Source: Clostridia bacterium (GTDB taxonomy: Bacteria > Bacillota > Clostridia > TANB77 > CAG-508). Taken from it: a stretch of DNA of 64,000 nt. Below, piece after piece: positions 28,499-39,055 of this stretch. Positions within the stretch are counted from its first letter, which is position 1. Each line of letters opens with the position of its first letter. Location: contig JAGALX010000041.1 of NCBI GenBank assembly GCA_017625035.1, positions 1 to 64,000 on the forward strand. The letters run 5' to 3'. The notes under the pieces are model-generated. The model was not told the DNA's origin and did not search any database. It saw only the letters and a list, made by a program, of their open reading frames with translations. The position numbers were made by a program, and so were the translations under genes.

Positions 28499-29491
28499 TT
28501 AAAGAGCCCATGCTTCTTGACACAAACTTAGCATATACATAACATAGATTCCAAAATATATCATTCCATTTGCTCTTGTCATCTCACCTTTTCTTCCAAC
28601 AAAAGGAAACACACATAACAACAATGTTGCCAATATCAAAATGGCAAAATCAACATTATAATCTACAGAATACGCAATTGGAGTAATACAAGCTGTAACA
28701 CCTATTATTAATACAACATTAAATATACATGACCCAATAACATTCCCAATAGCAATATCAATTTGACCTTTTCGAGTAGCCACAACCGAAGTAAAAAGCT
28801 CTGGTAAACTTGTTGCAATTGACACAATTGTTAAACTTATTATCTTTTCCGACATTCCCAATAATTTAGCAAGATTCGTTGCACTATTTACAACAAGATC
28901 TCCCCCAAACTTTAAAAATACAATGCCTAATATAATGAAAAAAATAGATTTGACCATATATCTTTTAGATTTCAATTTTATATCAACAATAATCAAATTT
29001 TTATTTATACCTTCGAACTCGTCTCCTTTTTTTGCTATAATAATATTATAGGTTACAAAAGCTGTACACACTGCCAATAATATTATTCCTTCAATTCTAT
29101 TTATAGTATTTGCTTGTCGAGTTATATAATTATTTGCTAATACGAATAATAATACTGTAACAATTAGAGCAAACGGACTTTCAAAATATTTAGTTTCACT
29201 TTTAAATTTTAAATTTTTTATAATAGCACATATTCCTAATATTAATAACAAATTAGATATATTACTTCCTATTGCATTTCCAACTGATAAATCAGAATGA
29301 CCATCTAATGCTGATGTCAAACTTACCATTAGCTCTGGCATTGATGTTCCAACTGACACTATTGTTAAGCCTATAACTAGCTCTGGAATATGGAATTTTT
29401 TTGCTATATTACTTCCACCATCTACCAGTAAATCAGCTCCTTTTACCAATAATATAAACCCAATTATCATAAAAACTACTTGTAATATCAT
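28499..29491 (-). CDS. Calcium/sodium antiporter (CaCA, YrbG-like), copy 2
   Basis: 330 residues with about ten membrane segments in two homologous halves. Each half carries the alpha repeat: VSVGTSMPELMVSLTSALDGHSDLSVGNAIGSN and SIATSLPELFTSVVATRKGQIDIAIGNVIGSC. These Glu/Asn residues bind the exchanged cations. It is a close paralogue of the next upstream gene with the same length and order, so a tandem duplication. It probably exports Ca2+ against Na+ or H+. Ion preference is not visible from sequence. Confidence 0.9.
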   Translation of the reverse strand: MILQVVFMIIGFILLVKGADLLVDGGSNIAKKFHIPELVIGLTIVSVGTSMPELMVSLTSALDGHSDLSVGNAIGSNISNLLLILGICAIIKNLKFKSETKYFESPFALIVTVLLFVLANNYITRQANTINRIEGIILLAVCTAFVTYNIIIAKKGDEFEGINKNLIIVDIKLKSKRYMVKSIFFIILGIVFLKFGGDLVVNSATNLAKLLGMSEKIISLTIVSIATSLPELFTSVVATRKGQIDIAIGNVIGSCIFNVVLIIGVTACITPIAYSVDYNVDFAILILATLLLCVFPFVGRKGEMTRANGMIYFGIYVMYMLSLCQEAWAL

Positions 29492-29690
29492 ATTATATCT
29501 CCCAAATTTACGTTGATGTGCTTTTTCTTTTTTTCGAAAATATTTTCTTGCTCTATTTTTTTGCTCTATTTTTTAACAGCGAACTTTACACTCTTTTTAT
29601 TTTTTACTTTTTTATCATTTTTATGTAGCATTTTCTAATAAATTATTCACAAAACAAGAGAAATCAGATTTTTTGTAAACTAAAAAAATA

Positions 29691-29747
29691 CAAACTATAT
29701 TTTATAGTATTGATAAATATTTTTATCACCTTAAAATATAGTTTGCA
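29691..29747 (-). terminator. Terminator between the two exchanger genes
   Basis: CAAACTATATTTTA (29691-29704) and TAAAATATAGTTTG (29732-29745) are perfect inverse copies. They stand directly after the stop codon of copy 1. Confidence 0.65.
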
Positions 29748-29753
29748 AAATTT

Positions 29754-30740
29754 TTATAAATTTGTAACAATTAAGTTTATAGTATACGCCAAATATGCTA
29801 ACAAATATATTATTCCATTAGCTTTTGTCATTTCATCTTTTTTTCCTGTAAATGGGAATAAAATTAATAATAAAGTAGCACCCATTAAAATTATAATATC
29901 TTTATTATAACTAACTGAATATGCTATTGGTGCTATAATTGCTGAAACACCTATTATTAATATAATATTAAATATACATGAACCAATTATATTTCCTATA
30001 GCCATATCAATTTCACCTTTTTTGGTTGCAACTACTGATGTAACAAGTTCTGGTAAACTTGTGGCTACTGCAATAATCGTTAAGCTAATTAGTTTTTCAC
30101 TCATTCCCATAGCTCTTGCAATTTCAGAGGCACTGTTTACAACAAAATCTCCTCCAAATTTTAGGCATACTATACCAATTATAACAAATAAGATTGCTTT
30201 TATTAAATATCTTGGAGAATTCATTTTTATATTAATAATTACTAATTCAGTACTTATTCCATCAAATTCGTCACCTTTTTTGGCCATAATTATATTATAA
30301 ATAATAAATGCTATACATAATATTAATAATATTATTCCTTCTGCCCTAGTTATAGTATTTGCTTGTCCTGCAAAATTATTGTTTGCTAATAAAAATAATA
30401 TTATTGTAACAATTAATGCAATTGGATTTTCTATAAATTTTGTTTCTTTTTTGAATTTTAAATTTTTCATAACAGCACATATTCCTAAAATTAATAAAAG
30501 ATTAGCTATATTGCTTCCTACTACATTACCTATTGACATATCTGAATGGCCTTGCAGAGCAGATGTTAAACTTACCATTAGCTCTGGCATTGATGTTCCA
30601 ATTGATACTATTGTTAATCCTATTACTATTTCTGGAATATGAAATCTTTTGGCTATATTGCTTCCACCTACTACTAAAAGGTCAGCTCCTTTTACTAGTA
30701 GTATAAATCCTATTATCATTAAAAATATTTGTAATATCAT
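29754..30740 (-). CDS. Calcium/sodium antiporter (CaCA, YrbG-like), copy 1
   Basis: 328 residues, about ten membrane segments. Alpha repeats: VSIGTSMPELMVSLTSALQGHSDMSIGNVVGSN and AVATSLPELVTSVVATKKGEIDMAIGNIIGSC. It is highly similar to copy 2 over the full length. A terminator and about 260 nt separate them, so they may be expressed independently. Inner-membrane cation exchanger of the CaCA superfamily. Confidence 0.9.
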   Translation of the reverse strand: MILQIFLMIIGFILLVKGADLLVVGGSNIAKRFHIPEIVIGLTIVSIGTSMPELMVSLTSALQGHSDMSIGNVVGSNIANLLLILGICAVMKNLKFKKETKFIENPIALIVTIILFLLANNNFAGQANTITRAEGIILLILCIAFIIYNIIMAKKGDEFDGISTELVIINIKMNSPRYLIKAILFVIIGIVCLKFGGDFVVNSASEIARAMGMSEKLISLTIIAVATSLPELVTSVVATKKGEIDMAIGNIIGSCIFNIILIIGVSAIIAPIAYSVSYNKDIIILMGATLLLILFPFTGKKDEMTKANGIIYLLAYLAYTINLIVTNL

Positions 30741-30792
30741 ATTATATCCCCTATTTCTTTTTATATTAAGTGTTTATGTAACTTTTTTGCCT

Positions 30793-30826
30793 TTTTAAAG
30801 ACTTATACTTAAATAAGTCTTTAAAA
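30793..30826 (-). terminator. mreB terminator
   Basis: TTTTAAAGACTTAT and ATAAGTCTTTAAAA flank a 6-nt loop just after the mreB stop codon. Confidence 0.65.
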
Positions 30827-30827
30827 T

Positions 30828-31835
30828 TTATCTTCTATTTCTTTTTGCGTCTAGTGAATCTAATGTATCTAGTGCTTTTCCTGTTCCTAAAGCTACACAT
30901 GAAATTGCATCTTGAGCTATCATTACATTTATTCCTGTTTTTTCTTGTAATAATTTATCTAGACCATCTACTAAACAACCTCCACCTGTCATATAAATAC
31001 CTTTATCGCTTATGTCTGCTGCTAGCTCTGGTGGTGTTCTTTCTAGTACAGAGTGAACTGCATCTACAATCATTAATGCTGGCTCTATTAATGCTTCTAA
31101 CATTTCGCTTGAACGCACTGTTACAGTTTTTGGTAAACCATCTATTAAATCTCTTCCTCTTATATCCATTTCGGTGTCTTGTATTTTAGGATATACACAT
31201 CCTATGTTTATTTTTAAATCTTCAGCAGTTCTTTCACCTATCATTATGTTATGTTTTTTCTTTATATATTTTACTATGTATTCATCAAATTTATCTCCTG
31301 CCACTTTTAATGATGTGCTTACAACTGATCCACCTAAAGAAATTACAGCTATGTCAGTTGTTCCTCCTCCTATATCTACTACCATATTGCCACATGGTTT
31401 TGATATATCGATTCCTGCTCCTATTGCAGCTGCTATAGGCTCTTCAATTAAGTATACTTTTCTTGCTCCTGCTTGTGTTGCTGCATCTATTACAGCTTTT
31501 TTTTCTACTTCGGTAACTTGTGATGGTATGCAAATCATTATTCTTGGTGCAAATACAAATCTACCGCATACTCGACTTATAAAATATTTTAACATTCTTT
31601 CTGTTACTGTATAATTTGATATTACACCTTCTCTTAAAGGTCTTGTTGCTACTATATTTCCTGGTGTTCTTCCAAGCATTCTTCTTGCTTCTCTTCCTAC
31701 TGCTAGTACGTCATTTGTATTACTGTCTACAGCAACTACTGATGGCTCTCTTAATACTATTCCTTTGCCTTTTACATATGCAATTACTGATGCAGTTCCT
31801 AAATCAATTCCTATATCTTGGCCCCAACCAAACAT
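30828..31835 (-). CDS. mreB: Rod-shape actin homologue MreB/Mbl
   Basis: 335 residues. Actin-fold nucleotide-binding motifs: DIGIDLGTASVIAYVKGKGIV, MVVDIGGGTTDIAVISLGG, and GIYMTGGGCLVDGLDKLL. It polymerises under the membrane to guide cell-wall elongation. It stands alone without mreC/mreD, as Mbl or MreBH genes do in Firmicutes, so the paralogue type is uncertain. Own promoter and terminator. Confidence 0.93.
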   Translation of the reverse strand: MFGWGQDIGIDLGTASVIAYVKGKGIVLREPSVVAVDSNTNDVLAVGREARRMLGRTPGNIVATRPLREGVISNYTVTERMLKYFISRVCGRFVFAPRIMICIPSQVTEVEKKAVIDAATQAGARKVYLIEEPIAAAIGAGIDISKPCGNMVVDIGGGTTDIAVISLGGSVVSTSLKVAGDKFDEYIVKYIKKKHNIMIGERTAEDLKINIGCVYPKIQDTEMDIRGRDLIDGLPKTVTVRSSEMLEALIEPALMIVDAVHSVLERTPPELAADISDKGIYMTGGGCLVDGLDKLLQEKTGINVMIAQDAISCVALGTGKALDTLDSLDAKRNRR

Positions 31836-31889
31836 TTTTCATCTTTCCTTTCGGTATAAATATTACACTTTTATTTCAATTTTATTACG

Positions 31890-31918
31890 ATTATATTACA
31901 TTTTGTGTAAAATAGCAA
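31890..31918 (-). promoter_or_regulatory. mreB promoter
   Basis: TTGCTA and TATAAT are separated by 17 nt, about 55 nt before mreB. Confidence 0.6.
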
Positions 31919-31980
31919 ATACTTTTTGATTTTTATGCATTTATTTTAAAAACCACATAGGAATAATAGTGGAATATAAA

Positions 31981-32004
31981 TAAAAATCATATATGATTTT
32001 TATT
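31981..32004 (-). terminator. Hairpin at the end of the FxLYD-like gene
   Basis: The palindrome ATAAAAATCATATATGATTTTTAT overlaps the stop codon and ends in a T run. Confidence 0.5.
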
Positions 32005-32497
32005 CCATATATGATTTTCTACCTTCTTCTATTTGTGTTATTATATTGTCTACCTGTGAATTTGATTTAAACAAACTTTGATTTTTTTCATTTTCGATAG
32101 CTTCTTTTTCTGCGGCATCTATAAATGATATTTTAAAATGTTTTACATTATCACAAGTAAAATCTACTTTAAAATCTTTTATAACACCTGAATATAAACC
32201 TTCTATTTTTATATACTCTTTTCCTAAGCTAACATTATTATCTGAAAATAATTCTACTTCCATGTATTTATTTGTTATTTCTTCATCTGTACTATTTGAT
32301 ATTTTACCTTCTATATGACCATCATCTTTTGAGGCTTTTGCACTTATTATTACTACTGTTGCGTCTTGTACATCTATATCATAAGAACTTATTTTATAAT
32401 ATGAAGTTTTTATATATGCAGATATTAAAAAATTACTTAGAATATAGAAGCCTACAAAAATGAGTAGATATATAAAAAAAGTTTTCATTCTTGCCAT
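32000..32497 (-). CDS. Membrane-anchored FxLYD-like protein
   Basis: 165 residues. One N-terminal membrane segment (about 5-28) leads to an extracellular domain. VQDATVVIISAKASKDDGHIEGKISNSTDEEITNKYMEVELFSDNNVSLG resembles the FxLYD immunoglobulin-like fold. The charged C-terminal helix ends in EEGRKSYME. It starts 14 nt after the lexA stop and is probably co-transcribed with it. No function known. Confidence 0.65.
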   Translation of the reverse strand: MARMKTFFIYLLIFVGFYILSNFLISAYIKTSYYKISSYDIDVQDATVVIISAKASKDDGHIEGKISNSTDEEITNKYMEVELFSDNNVSLGKEYIKIEGLYSGVIKDFKVDFTCDNVKHFKISFIDAAEKEAIENEKNQSLFKSNSQVDNIITQIEEGRKSYME

Positions 32498-32510
32498 ACA
32501 TTTTCTCCTT

Positions 32511-33179
32511 TTATAACTTTCTAAATACTCCTGCTACTTTTCCTAATATTTCACAATTTTTTACAATGATTGGCTCCATTGCACTATTTTCTGGTTGTAG
32601 TCTTATATGATCTTTTTCTTTATAAAATGTTTTTACTGTTGCTTCATCTTCTATTAATGCAACTACAATTTCTCCATTTCGTGCTACATTTTGTTTTTTT
32701 ACTAGAATATAATCACCATCTAAAATTCCTGCTTCTATCATGCTTTCTCCACTTACTGTTAGCATAAATGATTCTGAATTTCCTACAAAATCGATTGGTA
32801 TAGGAAATGTGTCGGTTACATTTTCTATTGCTAAAATTGGTGCTCCTGCTGTTATTTTTCCTATTACTGGAACTTCTACTAGTTCTTTGTTGGTATATAA
32901 ATTTTTACCGTTTTCTTGTACTTGTGTTTGATTTTTATTTTCTTTTTTTGTTCCTTTTAATAGCCTTAGAGTTCTTCCTTTTTGATTTTCTTTTTTTATA
33001 TACCCTTTTTCTTCTAATTTTGTTAGGTAGCCATGTACTGTTGCTGTCGAACTTAGTCCTACTGATTTTCCTATTTCGCGTACTGATGGTGGATATCCGT
33101 TTTGTTTTATTTGTTGCTCTATAAAATTTAGTATATCTTTTTCTCTTTTTCCTAGCTCTTCACTTTTTTTTCTTGGCAT
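32511..33179 (-). CDS. lexA: SOS repressor LexA
   Basis: 222 residues from the ATG giving [17 protein letters not shown]; a GTG four codons earlier lies in the GGGGTGA ribosome binding site. An N-terminal winged HTH ([25 protein letters not shown]) is followed by the Ala-Gly cleavage site [10 protein letters not shown], the catalytic Ser in [11 protein letters not shown] and the Lys in DEATVKTFY. It represses SOS genes until RecA-stimulated self-cleavage. A possible operator overlaps its own -35. Confidence 0.95.
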   Translation of the reverse strand: MPRKKSEELGKREKDILNFIEQQIKQNGYPPSVREIGKSVGLSSTATVHGYLTKLEEKGYIKKENQKGRTLRLLKGTKKENKNQTQVQENGKNLYTNKELVEVPVIGKITAGAPILAIENVTDTFPIPIDFVGNSESFMLTVSGESMIEAGILDGDYILVKKQNVARNGEIVVALIEDEATVKTFYKEKDHIRLQPENSAMEPIIVKNCEILGKVAGVFRKL

Positions 33180-33211
33180 ATATATTATCACCCCTTATTC
33201 AATTTAAAATT

Positions 33212-33252
33212 ATGATAACATATATCTTGCCAAAAGTCAAACAAAAGTTTTG
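33212..33252 (-). promoter_or_regulatory. lexA promoter with overlapping dyad (possible LexA operator)
   Basis: TTGACT and TATCAT are separated by 17 nt. The dyad AAACTTTTGTTT (about 33239-33250) runs into the -35, where a repressor would block polymerase. It deviates from the GAACnnnnGTTC-type box, so operator status is tentative. Confidence 0.45.
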
Positions 33253-33259
33253 TTTTTGT

Positions 33260-33319
33260 AAAAAAGAGCTTCTTATGAGGAACTGTTATTGTTCCTTCAT
33301 AATGAAACTCTTTTTTGTT
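33260..33319 (-). terminator. Terminator after the AGES surface-protein gene
   Basis: A long imperfect hairpin with arms AAAAAAGAG...GAGGAAC and GTTCCTTCAT...CTCTTTTTT, about 60 nt past the stop codon. Confidence 0.65.
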
Positions 33320-33377
33320 TTAATATTATCAGTATTTTATAGAACTTTATTTTTTAGTATTATTTATAAAATTTTAA

Positions 33378-35153
33378 TTATTTTTTATGAATTTTCTTTT
33401 TAGCGATTATTGCAACTCCTCCTAATAGTGCTATTGCTCCTAGAATCATAATCGATTCTCCTGCTTTGACATTTACTGGTGGATTTTTTTCTGGCCAAGT
33501 TATTGATACTTTTGTATCATCTTTTTCACCTGTTCCATTTTGGAATACAGTTATATCTTCATTAATATCGTCGCCATTACCTCTTTTATATGTTTTTTGT
33601 GCTTTATGATTATCTGTACCAGGAACTATTGACCAACCATCTGGTAGCTTAGCTGGATCCATTGGTAAATTTGTTGTTATTGTTACTGTTACTTCTTGTG
33701 TATTTTCATCCATTTTGTCTTTTTCAGGGTCATATGTTACATCTATTATTCTGAATGGCCATTTTATAGAAGGTTTTTCATTACTTGTTAATCCAGCTTC
33801 ATTTCCTAATATAACTGTTTCTGTTACCATTCCATTATCTGTTGAATTATCATATTTACTAAATGGATATTGTTTGCTTATTGTTGTTTTATCACTTGGA
33901 TCAGAATAGTACCAACCATCTTCGTTTGGTTTTCCTGTTGGATCTAATTCTTTTCCATCTACAGTAACTATATCATCTCCATTTGTTGATTTTACTGTTG
34001 CTGTTACGTCTGCATCTTTCTTTGGATTATCTTTATCGTAGTTTGGTTTGAATGTTCCGTTTTTGTCTGTTCCGCCAACTTCTTTGCTATCGATTATTGC
34101 ACTGTATTCTATTGTAGTATCAAATGCTGCTGTATTATCTTCAGGAGCAAATGCTTTATCATTAACTAAATAGAAGTTCATATCTGTTCCAAGTGCAAAA
34201 TACCATGTATTGTTGTCACCATCTATTACTGTGAAATATACATCTTCTACGTCCATTGAGTAATTTTCTCTATAGTTTATTACAAATTTTTCGATATTTT
34301 TATTAAATTCAATTCTAGCTAGAGAATCTTTTATACTTGAATTACTAAATAAATCTATTTCCTTACCGTCTTTAGATATTTTTACATTTTCTGTTTTAAC
34401 ATAGAATTCTGAACTACTAAGATTTTCTGTATAAGTTTCATAATCCATAAATATTGCTTCTACAGAATTTCCTTCTTTATCTGTTACAATAAGATTTTTT
34501 TCTTTTACTTCTATTTTTACTATATTAGATATTTCTTTTGATGTTCCATCACTTAGCTTTGCTACAGCTTTTACTCCATCATTTGCAAATTCAATTATAG
34601 TTCCATTATCAATAATGTCACCTTCGAATATTTCTACTATTTCTTCCATGCTATAATCATTTTTTTCTGTACTAAGTTCATAGTTGTGTCCGTCTGAATT
34701 AACACTAGCAGTTAACTTTAAATTTTTTGTATTAATTCCAAGTTCTTTAAATGTAACAGCAAGTGGATTTTCCTCTGATAAAGTTTCATTACCTGTTAAC
34801 ACTGCAGATAATATTGCATACCATTGTAAAACAGCAGTAGCATCTGAAATTAGAATGTTACCGTCATTAAAATTATTGAATGAACTGTCGGTAGCTTTTT
34901 CAAAATTTAAGACATATTTTTCAGGCTCTTTAATAGTACTAATATCAAACCCATTTTTTTCAGCCCATTCCGTTTTATTTGCTATTCCTGCAGCTGATTC
35001 TGCATATATTGTTAGCAAATCTGTTGGATTAATAGTGGTTTCAGTTATTTCTTTTGATGCTGATGCTTTTTTAGAAAATAATACAGCAAATGCACTACAT
35101 AAAATAATTGAAATGATTAAAATTGATAGTATTTTTTTACTTTTTTCTTTCAT
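33378..35153 (-). CDS. Large surface protein with C-terminal membrane anchor
   Basis: 591 residues from the ATG with GGAAG 7 nt upstream. An N-terminal signal segment ends near SKKASAS. The long extracellular part is strand-rich and acidic. Its later half has Pro/Thr/Asp-rich stretches (ELDPTGKPNEDGWYYSDPSD, LPDGWSIVPGTDNHKAQKTY). It ends VKAGES, a membrane segment, then KKKIHKK. This resembles a sortase sorting signal with AGE in place of TGE. No enzyme motif seen. Monocistronic between obgE and lexA. Confidence 0.7.
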   Translation of the reverse strand: MKEKSKKILSILIISIILCSAFAVLFSKKASASKEITETTINPTDLLTIYAESAAGIANKTEWAEKNGFDISTIKEPEKYVLNFEKATDSSFNNFNDGNILISDATAVLQWYAILSAVLTGNETLSEENPLAVTFKELGINTKNLKLTASVNSDGHNYELSTEKNDYSMEEIVEIFEGDIIDNGTIIEFANDGVKAVAKLSDGTSKEISNIVKIEVKEKNLIVTDKEGNSVEAIFMDYETYTENLSSSEFYVKTENVKISKDGKEIDLFSNSSIKDSLARIEFNKNIEKFVINYRENYSMDVEDVYFTVIDGDNNTWYFALGTDMNFYLVNDKAFAPEDNTAAFDTTIEYSAIIDSKEVGGTDKNGTFKPNYDKDNPKKDADVTATVKSTNGDDIVTVDGKELDPTGKPNEDGWYYSDPSDKTTISKQYPFSKYDNSTDNGMVTETVILGNEAGLTSNEKPSIKWPFRIIDVTYDPEKDKMDENTQEVTVTITTNLPMDPAKLPDGWSIVPGTDNHKAQKTYKRGNGDDINEDITVFQNGTGEKDDTKVSITWPEKNPPVNVKAGESIMILGAIALLGGVAIIAKKKIHKK

Positions 35154-35214
35154 ATTGTATCTTCCTTTCTTTTTCATACGTTTTTTTTAGTTCTATACTA
35201 ATATTTGCAAATTT

Positions 35215-35243
35215 ATTATAAATTATTAATTTTTTTATTTCAA
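35215..35243 (-). promoter_or_regulatory. Promoter of the surface-protein gene
   Basis: TTGAAA and TATAAT are separated by 17 nt, about 60 nt before the start codon. Confidence 0.6.
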
Positions 35244-35287
35244 TACATTATAAAAAATTTTTTGATTTTTTTTGACATTTTTGTACA

Positions 35288-35345
35288 AAAAAATATAGCA
35301 TAGTGAAAATATAATAAAAATATCTTTTCATTATGCTATTTTTGT
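35288..35345 (-). terminator. obgE terminator
   Basis: AATAGCATAATGAAAAGAT pairs with ATTTTCACTATGCTAT (with G:U pairs) and is followed by ATTTTTTT on the minus strand. Confidence 0.65.
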
Positions 35346-35432
35346 TCGTTTAATTTTATAAAATAGGAAAGTAATTTCGGTTAAACTTTAATCTTATATT
35401 GTGTCTTTACTATTATATAAATCTATTATTAT

Positions 35433-36716
<1,284 letters not shown>

Positions 36717-36730
36717 CTATTTTTTTTGAG

Positions 36731-36868
36731 GGAATTGGGGACGGTTCTGTTTTCCCATTTTTGGGAATTTGGGACACTCTTAAAAATTTTTTATTTAATT
36801 AACATTTTTTCATAACTAAGAGTGTCCCAAATTCCCAAAAATGGGAAAACAGAACCGTCCCCAATTCT
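36731..36868. repeat. GGGGACGGTTCT palindromic repeat, full copy A
   Basis: Perfect 51-nt inverted arms (36732-36782 and 36817-36867) around a 34-nt A+T loop. Each arm carries GGGGACGGTTCTG, TTCCCATTTTTGGGAA and TTGGGACACTCTTA. It fills the obgE-trpS gap. Related copies exist at 41513 and, as halves or remnants, at 42700, 48560, 59590 and 63165. The architecture fits a small non-autonomous repeat mobilised in trans. Confidence 0.85.
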
Positions 36869-36876
36869 CTTTCCAC

Positions 36877-37896
36877 TTAATTTTTATCAAAATAATTTAA
36901 CATCATTGCTTCTTTTACTTTTTTCATAACTTCTTTAGCTGATTCTTGCGCCTTTTTTGTTCCTTCTTGTAAAATATTTTCTACTATTTCTGGATGAGTT
37001 TCATAATATGCTCTTTTTTCTTTTATTGGTTTTAATTCATCACATATATTTTTTATTAATTGTTTTTTACATGCCACACAACCTCTTGCTCCAGCTCTAC
37101 ATTCATCACATACTGTTTTTTGATCTGCTTCATTTGTAAATAATTTATGATAATACGAAACCATACAAACATCTGGATTTCCTTTGTCATCTTTTTTTAT
37201 TCTTGATGGATCTGTTAATGCACTCATTACTTTTTTTGATATTTCTTCATCTGAATCAGATAAATATATTGCATTTCCTAGTGATTTACCCATTTTTTCA
37301 TTTCCATCTAATCCTTTTATTCTTTTTTCTTTTGATAAAACTTCTTTTGGCTCTTTTAGAACTTCTCCATATATAGAGTTAAATTTTCTTACAATTTCTC
37401 TACATTGTTCTATTAATGGTAATTGATCTTCTCCAACTGGTATTAGTTCACCTTGAAGAGCTGTTATATCTGCTGCTTGACTTACTGGATATCCTAAAAA
37501 ACCATAAGTTACACTTTCTCCGAATAAATCTCTTTTCTGAGCTATTTCTGTTTTTACTGTTGGATTTCTTTGAAGTCTTGCTATTGTTACTAAGTTTGAA
37601 TAATATACTGTAAGTTCTGCTACTTCTGGAATCATTGATTGAATATATATTGTTGTTTTTTCTGGGTCAATTCCACAAGATAAATAATCTATTGCAAGTT
37701 CTCTTACATTTTTTCTTACTTTTTCTGGATTGTTAAAATTATCTGTTAATGCTTGAACATCGGCTATTAATATATATTGTTCATATTCTCCTGAATTTTG
37801 CAATTCTACTCTTTTTTTTAATGATCCAAAATAATGACCTATATGTAATCTTCCTGTTGGTCTATCACCTGTTACTATACGTTTTTTATTTTCCAT
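36877..37896 (-). CDS. trpS: Tryptophanyl-tRNA synthetase
   Basis: 339 residues from the ATG that follows TTGGAGGAAAATAGT, giving MENKKRIVTGDRPTGRLHIGHY. A longer frame adds 26 residues unlike the family. Class I signatures: HIGHY and KMGKSLGNAIYLSD. CDECRAGARGCVACKK near the end is a four-Cys cluster, possibly zinc-binding. It charges tRNA-Trp. No T-box was seen upstream, in contrast to argS. Confidence 0.95.
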   Translation of the reverse strand: MENKKRIVTGDRPTGRLHIGHYFGSLKKRVELQNSGEYEQYILIADVQALTDNFNNPEKVRKNVRELAIDYLSCGIDPEKTTIYIQSMIPEVAELTVYYSNLVTIARLQRNPTVKTEIAQKRDLFGESVTYGFLGYPVSQAADITALQGELIPVGEDQLPLIEQCREIVRKFNSIYGEVLKEPKEVLSKEKRIKGLDGNEKMGKSLGNAIYLSDSDEEISKKVMSALTDPSRIKKDDKGNPDVCMVSYYHKLFTNEADQKTVCDECRAGARGCVACKKQLIKNICDELKPIKEKRAYYETHPEIVENILQEGTKKAQESAKEVMKKVKEAMMLNYFDKN

Positions 37897-38109
37897 ACTA
37901 TTTTCCTCCAATTTTTTGTTTAAAACAAATTTTTTCATTTTAAAAATCTTATCAGTTAAAATTGAAGACGCCATCGCTTTCCTATCATATTATTTATAAT
38001 TAACTTCATAGATACTCCTTTTTTACAATTAATATATATTATAGTTTAAAGTTCATATTTTTTCAAGTGCTTTTTACTTTCCAATTTTCTACAATTTTTT
38101 CGTATTTTA

Positions 38110-38138
38110 TTGTCACATTTTGTAACTTATGTTAAAAT
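38110..38138 (+). promoter_or_regulatory. Promoter of the 96-aa membrane gene
   Basis: TTGTCA and TAAAAT are separated by 17 nt, about 50 nt before the ATG at 38189. Confidence 0.6.
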
Positions 38139-38188
38139 CATATTGGAATTTAATTTCTAAAAAAATATATAAAAAAGGAGGAGATTGT

Positions 38189-38479
38189 ATGGATAAGAAA
38201 ACAACTGGAATAGTTGGATATCTTACTTGGATTGGATTTATCATTGCTGTTTGTGCAGGTGATAAAGAAGGTGCAAAATTTCACTTAAACCAATCTTTAC
38301 TAATACAAATAGGTTTTACAATAGGATCTGTATTAATGATGATTCCAATTATTAGATGGATTTTTGGTATAGCATGGACATTAATTTGTCTTGCAGGCTG
38401 GTTTTTAGGTCTTATTGCTGCAATTAATGAAGAAGAAAAAGAAATTCCTTTTGTAGGACAAATTAAACTTTTAAAATAA
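38189..38479 (+). CDS. Small integral membrane protein, DUF4870-like
   Basis: 96 residues from the ATG after AAAGGAGGAGATTGT, giving MDKKTTGIVGYLTWIGF. Two to three membrane segments (about 9-24, 38-56, 62-82). FHLNQSLLIQIG and the LAGWFLGLIAAINEEEKEIPFVG ending match small DUF4870/TIC20-like proteins. A longer frame from 38129 is unlikely. Function unknown. On the plus strand with its own promoter and terminator. Confidence 0.75.
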   Translation: MDKKTTGIVGYLTWIGFIIAVCAGDKEGAKFHLNQSLLIQIGFTIGSVLMMIPIIRWIFGIAWTLICLAGWFLGLIAAINEEEKEIPFVGQIKLLK

Positions 38480-38505
38480 TCACAAATGACAACGGATTCA
38501 CAAAA

Positions 38506-38542
38506 GACAACTGTTTTAAATTAGCAGTTGTTTTTTTTATAT
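38506..38542 (+). terminator. Terminator after the 96-aa membrane gene
   Basis: ACAACTG and CAGTTGT flank an A+T loop, followed by TTTTTTTT. Confidence 0.65.
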
Positions 38543-38616
38543 AAAATTTGCATATCAAATTAAAATTTGTAAATACTACTATTATATTTTATTTATAGTA
38601 AATCGGAGGTATTAAT

Positions 38617-39003
38617 ATGGATTTTTTACAAAGTATTGATTGGATGCAAATTTTAAGATGTTTTGCTGTTGGTGGATTAATTTGTGTAATAGGACAAATT
38701 TTAATAGATAAAACAAAACTTACTCCGGCAAGAATTTTAGTTACTTTTGTTACTACTGGAGTTATTTTAGGAGCACTTGGAATTTATCAATATATAATCG
38801 ATTTTGCTGGTTGTGGAGCTACTGTACCTCTTACTGGATTTGGAGCTAACTTGGCCAAAGGTACTATTGAGGGAGTTAAAAATAATGGATTACTTGGTGC
38901 ATTTGTTGGAGGAGTAAAAGCTTCTGCTGGTGGAATAGCCGCTGCTGTATGTTTTGGATATATTGCATCATTAATTGCTAAACCTAAAATAAAAAAGCAA
39001 TAA
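38617..39003 (+). CDS. spoVAE: Stage V sporulation protein AE (SpoVAE/SpoVAEb family)
   Basis: 128 residues with four membrane segments. GGLICVIGQILIDKTKLTPARILVTFV and PLTGFGANLAKG are typical of the SpoVAC/SpoVAE family, part of the channel that moves dipicolinic acid into and out of spores. A GGAGG site precedes the ATG. It stands alone here without spoVAC/D, so it may be an extra paralogue. Confidence 0.85.
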   Translation: MDFLQSIDWMQILRCFAVGGLICVIGQILIDKTKLTPARILVTFVTTGVILGALGIYQYIIDFAGCGATVPLTGFGANLAKGTIEGVKNNGLLGAFVGGVKASAGGIAAAVCFGYIASLIAKPKIKKQ

Positions 39004-39011
39004 TCTAAAAA

Positions 39012-39051
39012 AATGCGATTTATGTTGGAAAACTCCAATATAAATCGCATT
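39012..39051. terminator. Bidirectional terminator between spoVAE and the HD gene
   Basis: AATGCGATTTATGTTGGA and TCCAATATAAATCGCATT are perfect inverted copies around a 4-nt loop, between convergent genes. Confidence 0.8.
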
Positions 39052-39055
39052 AATT

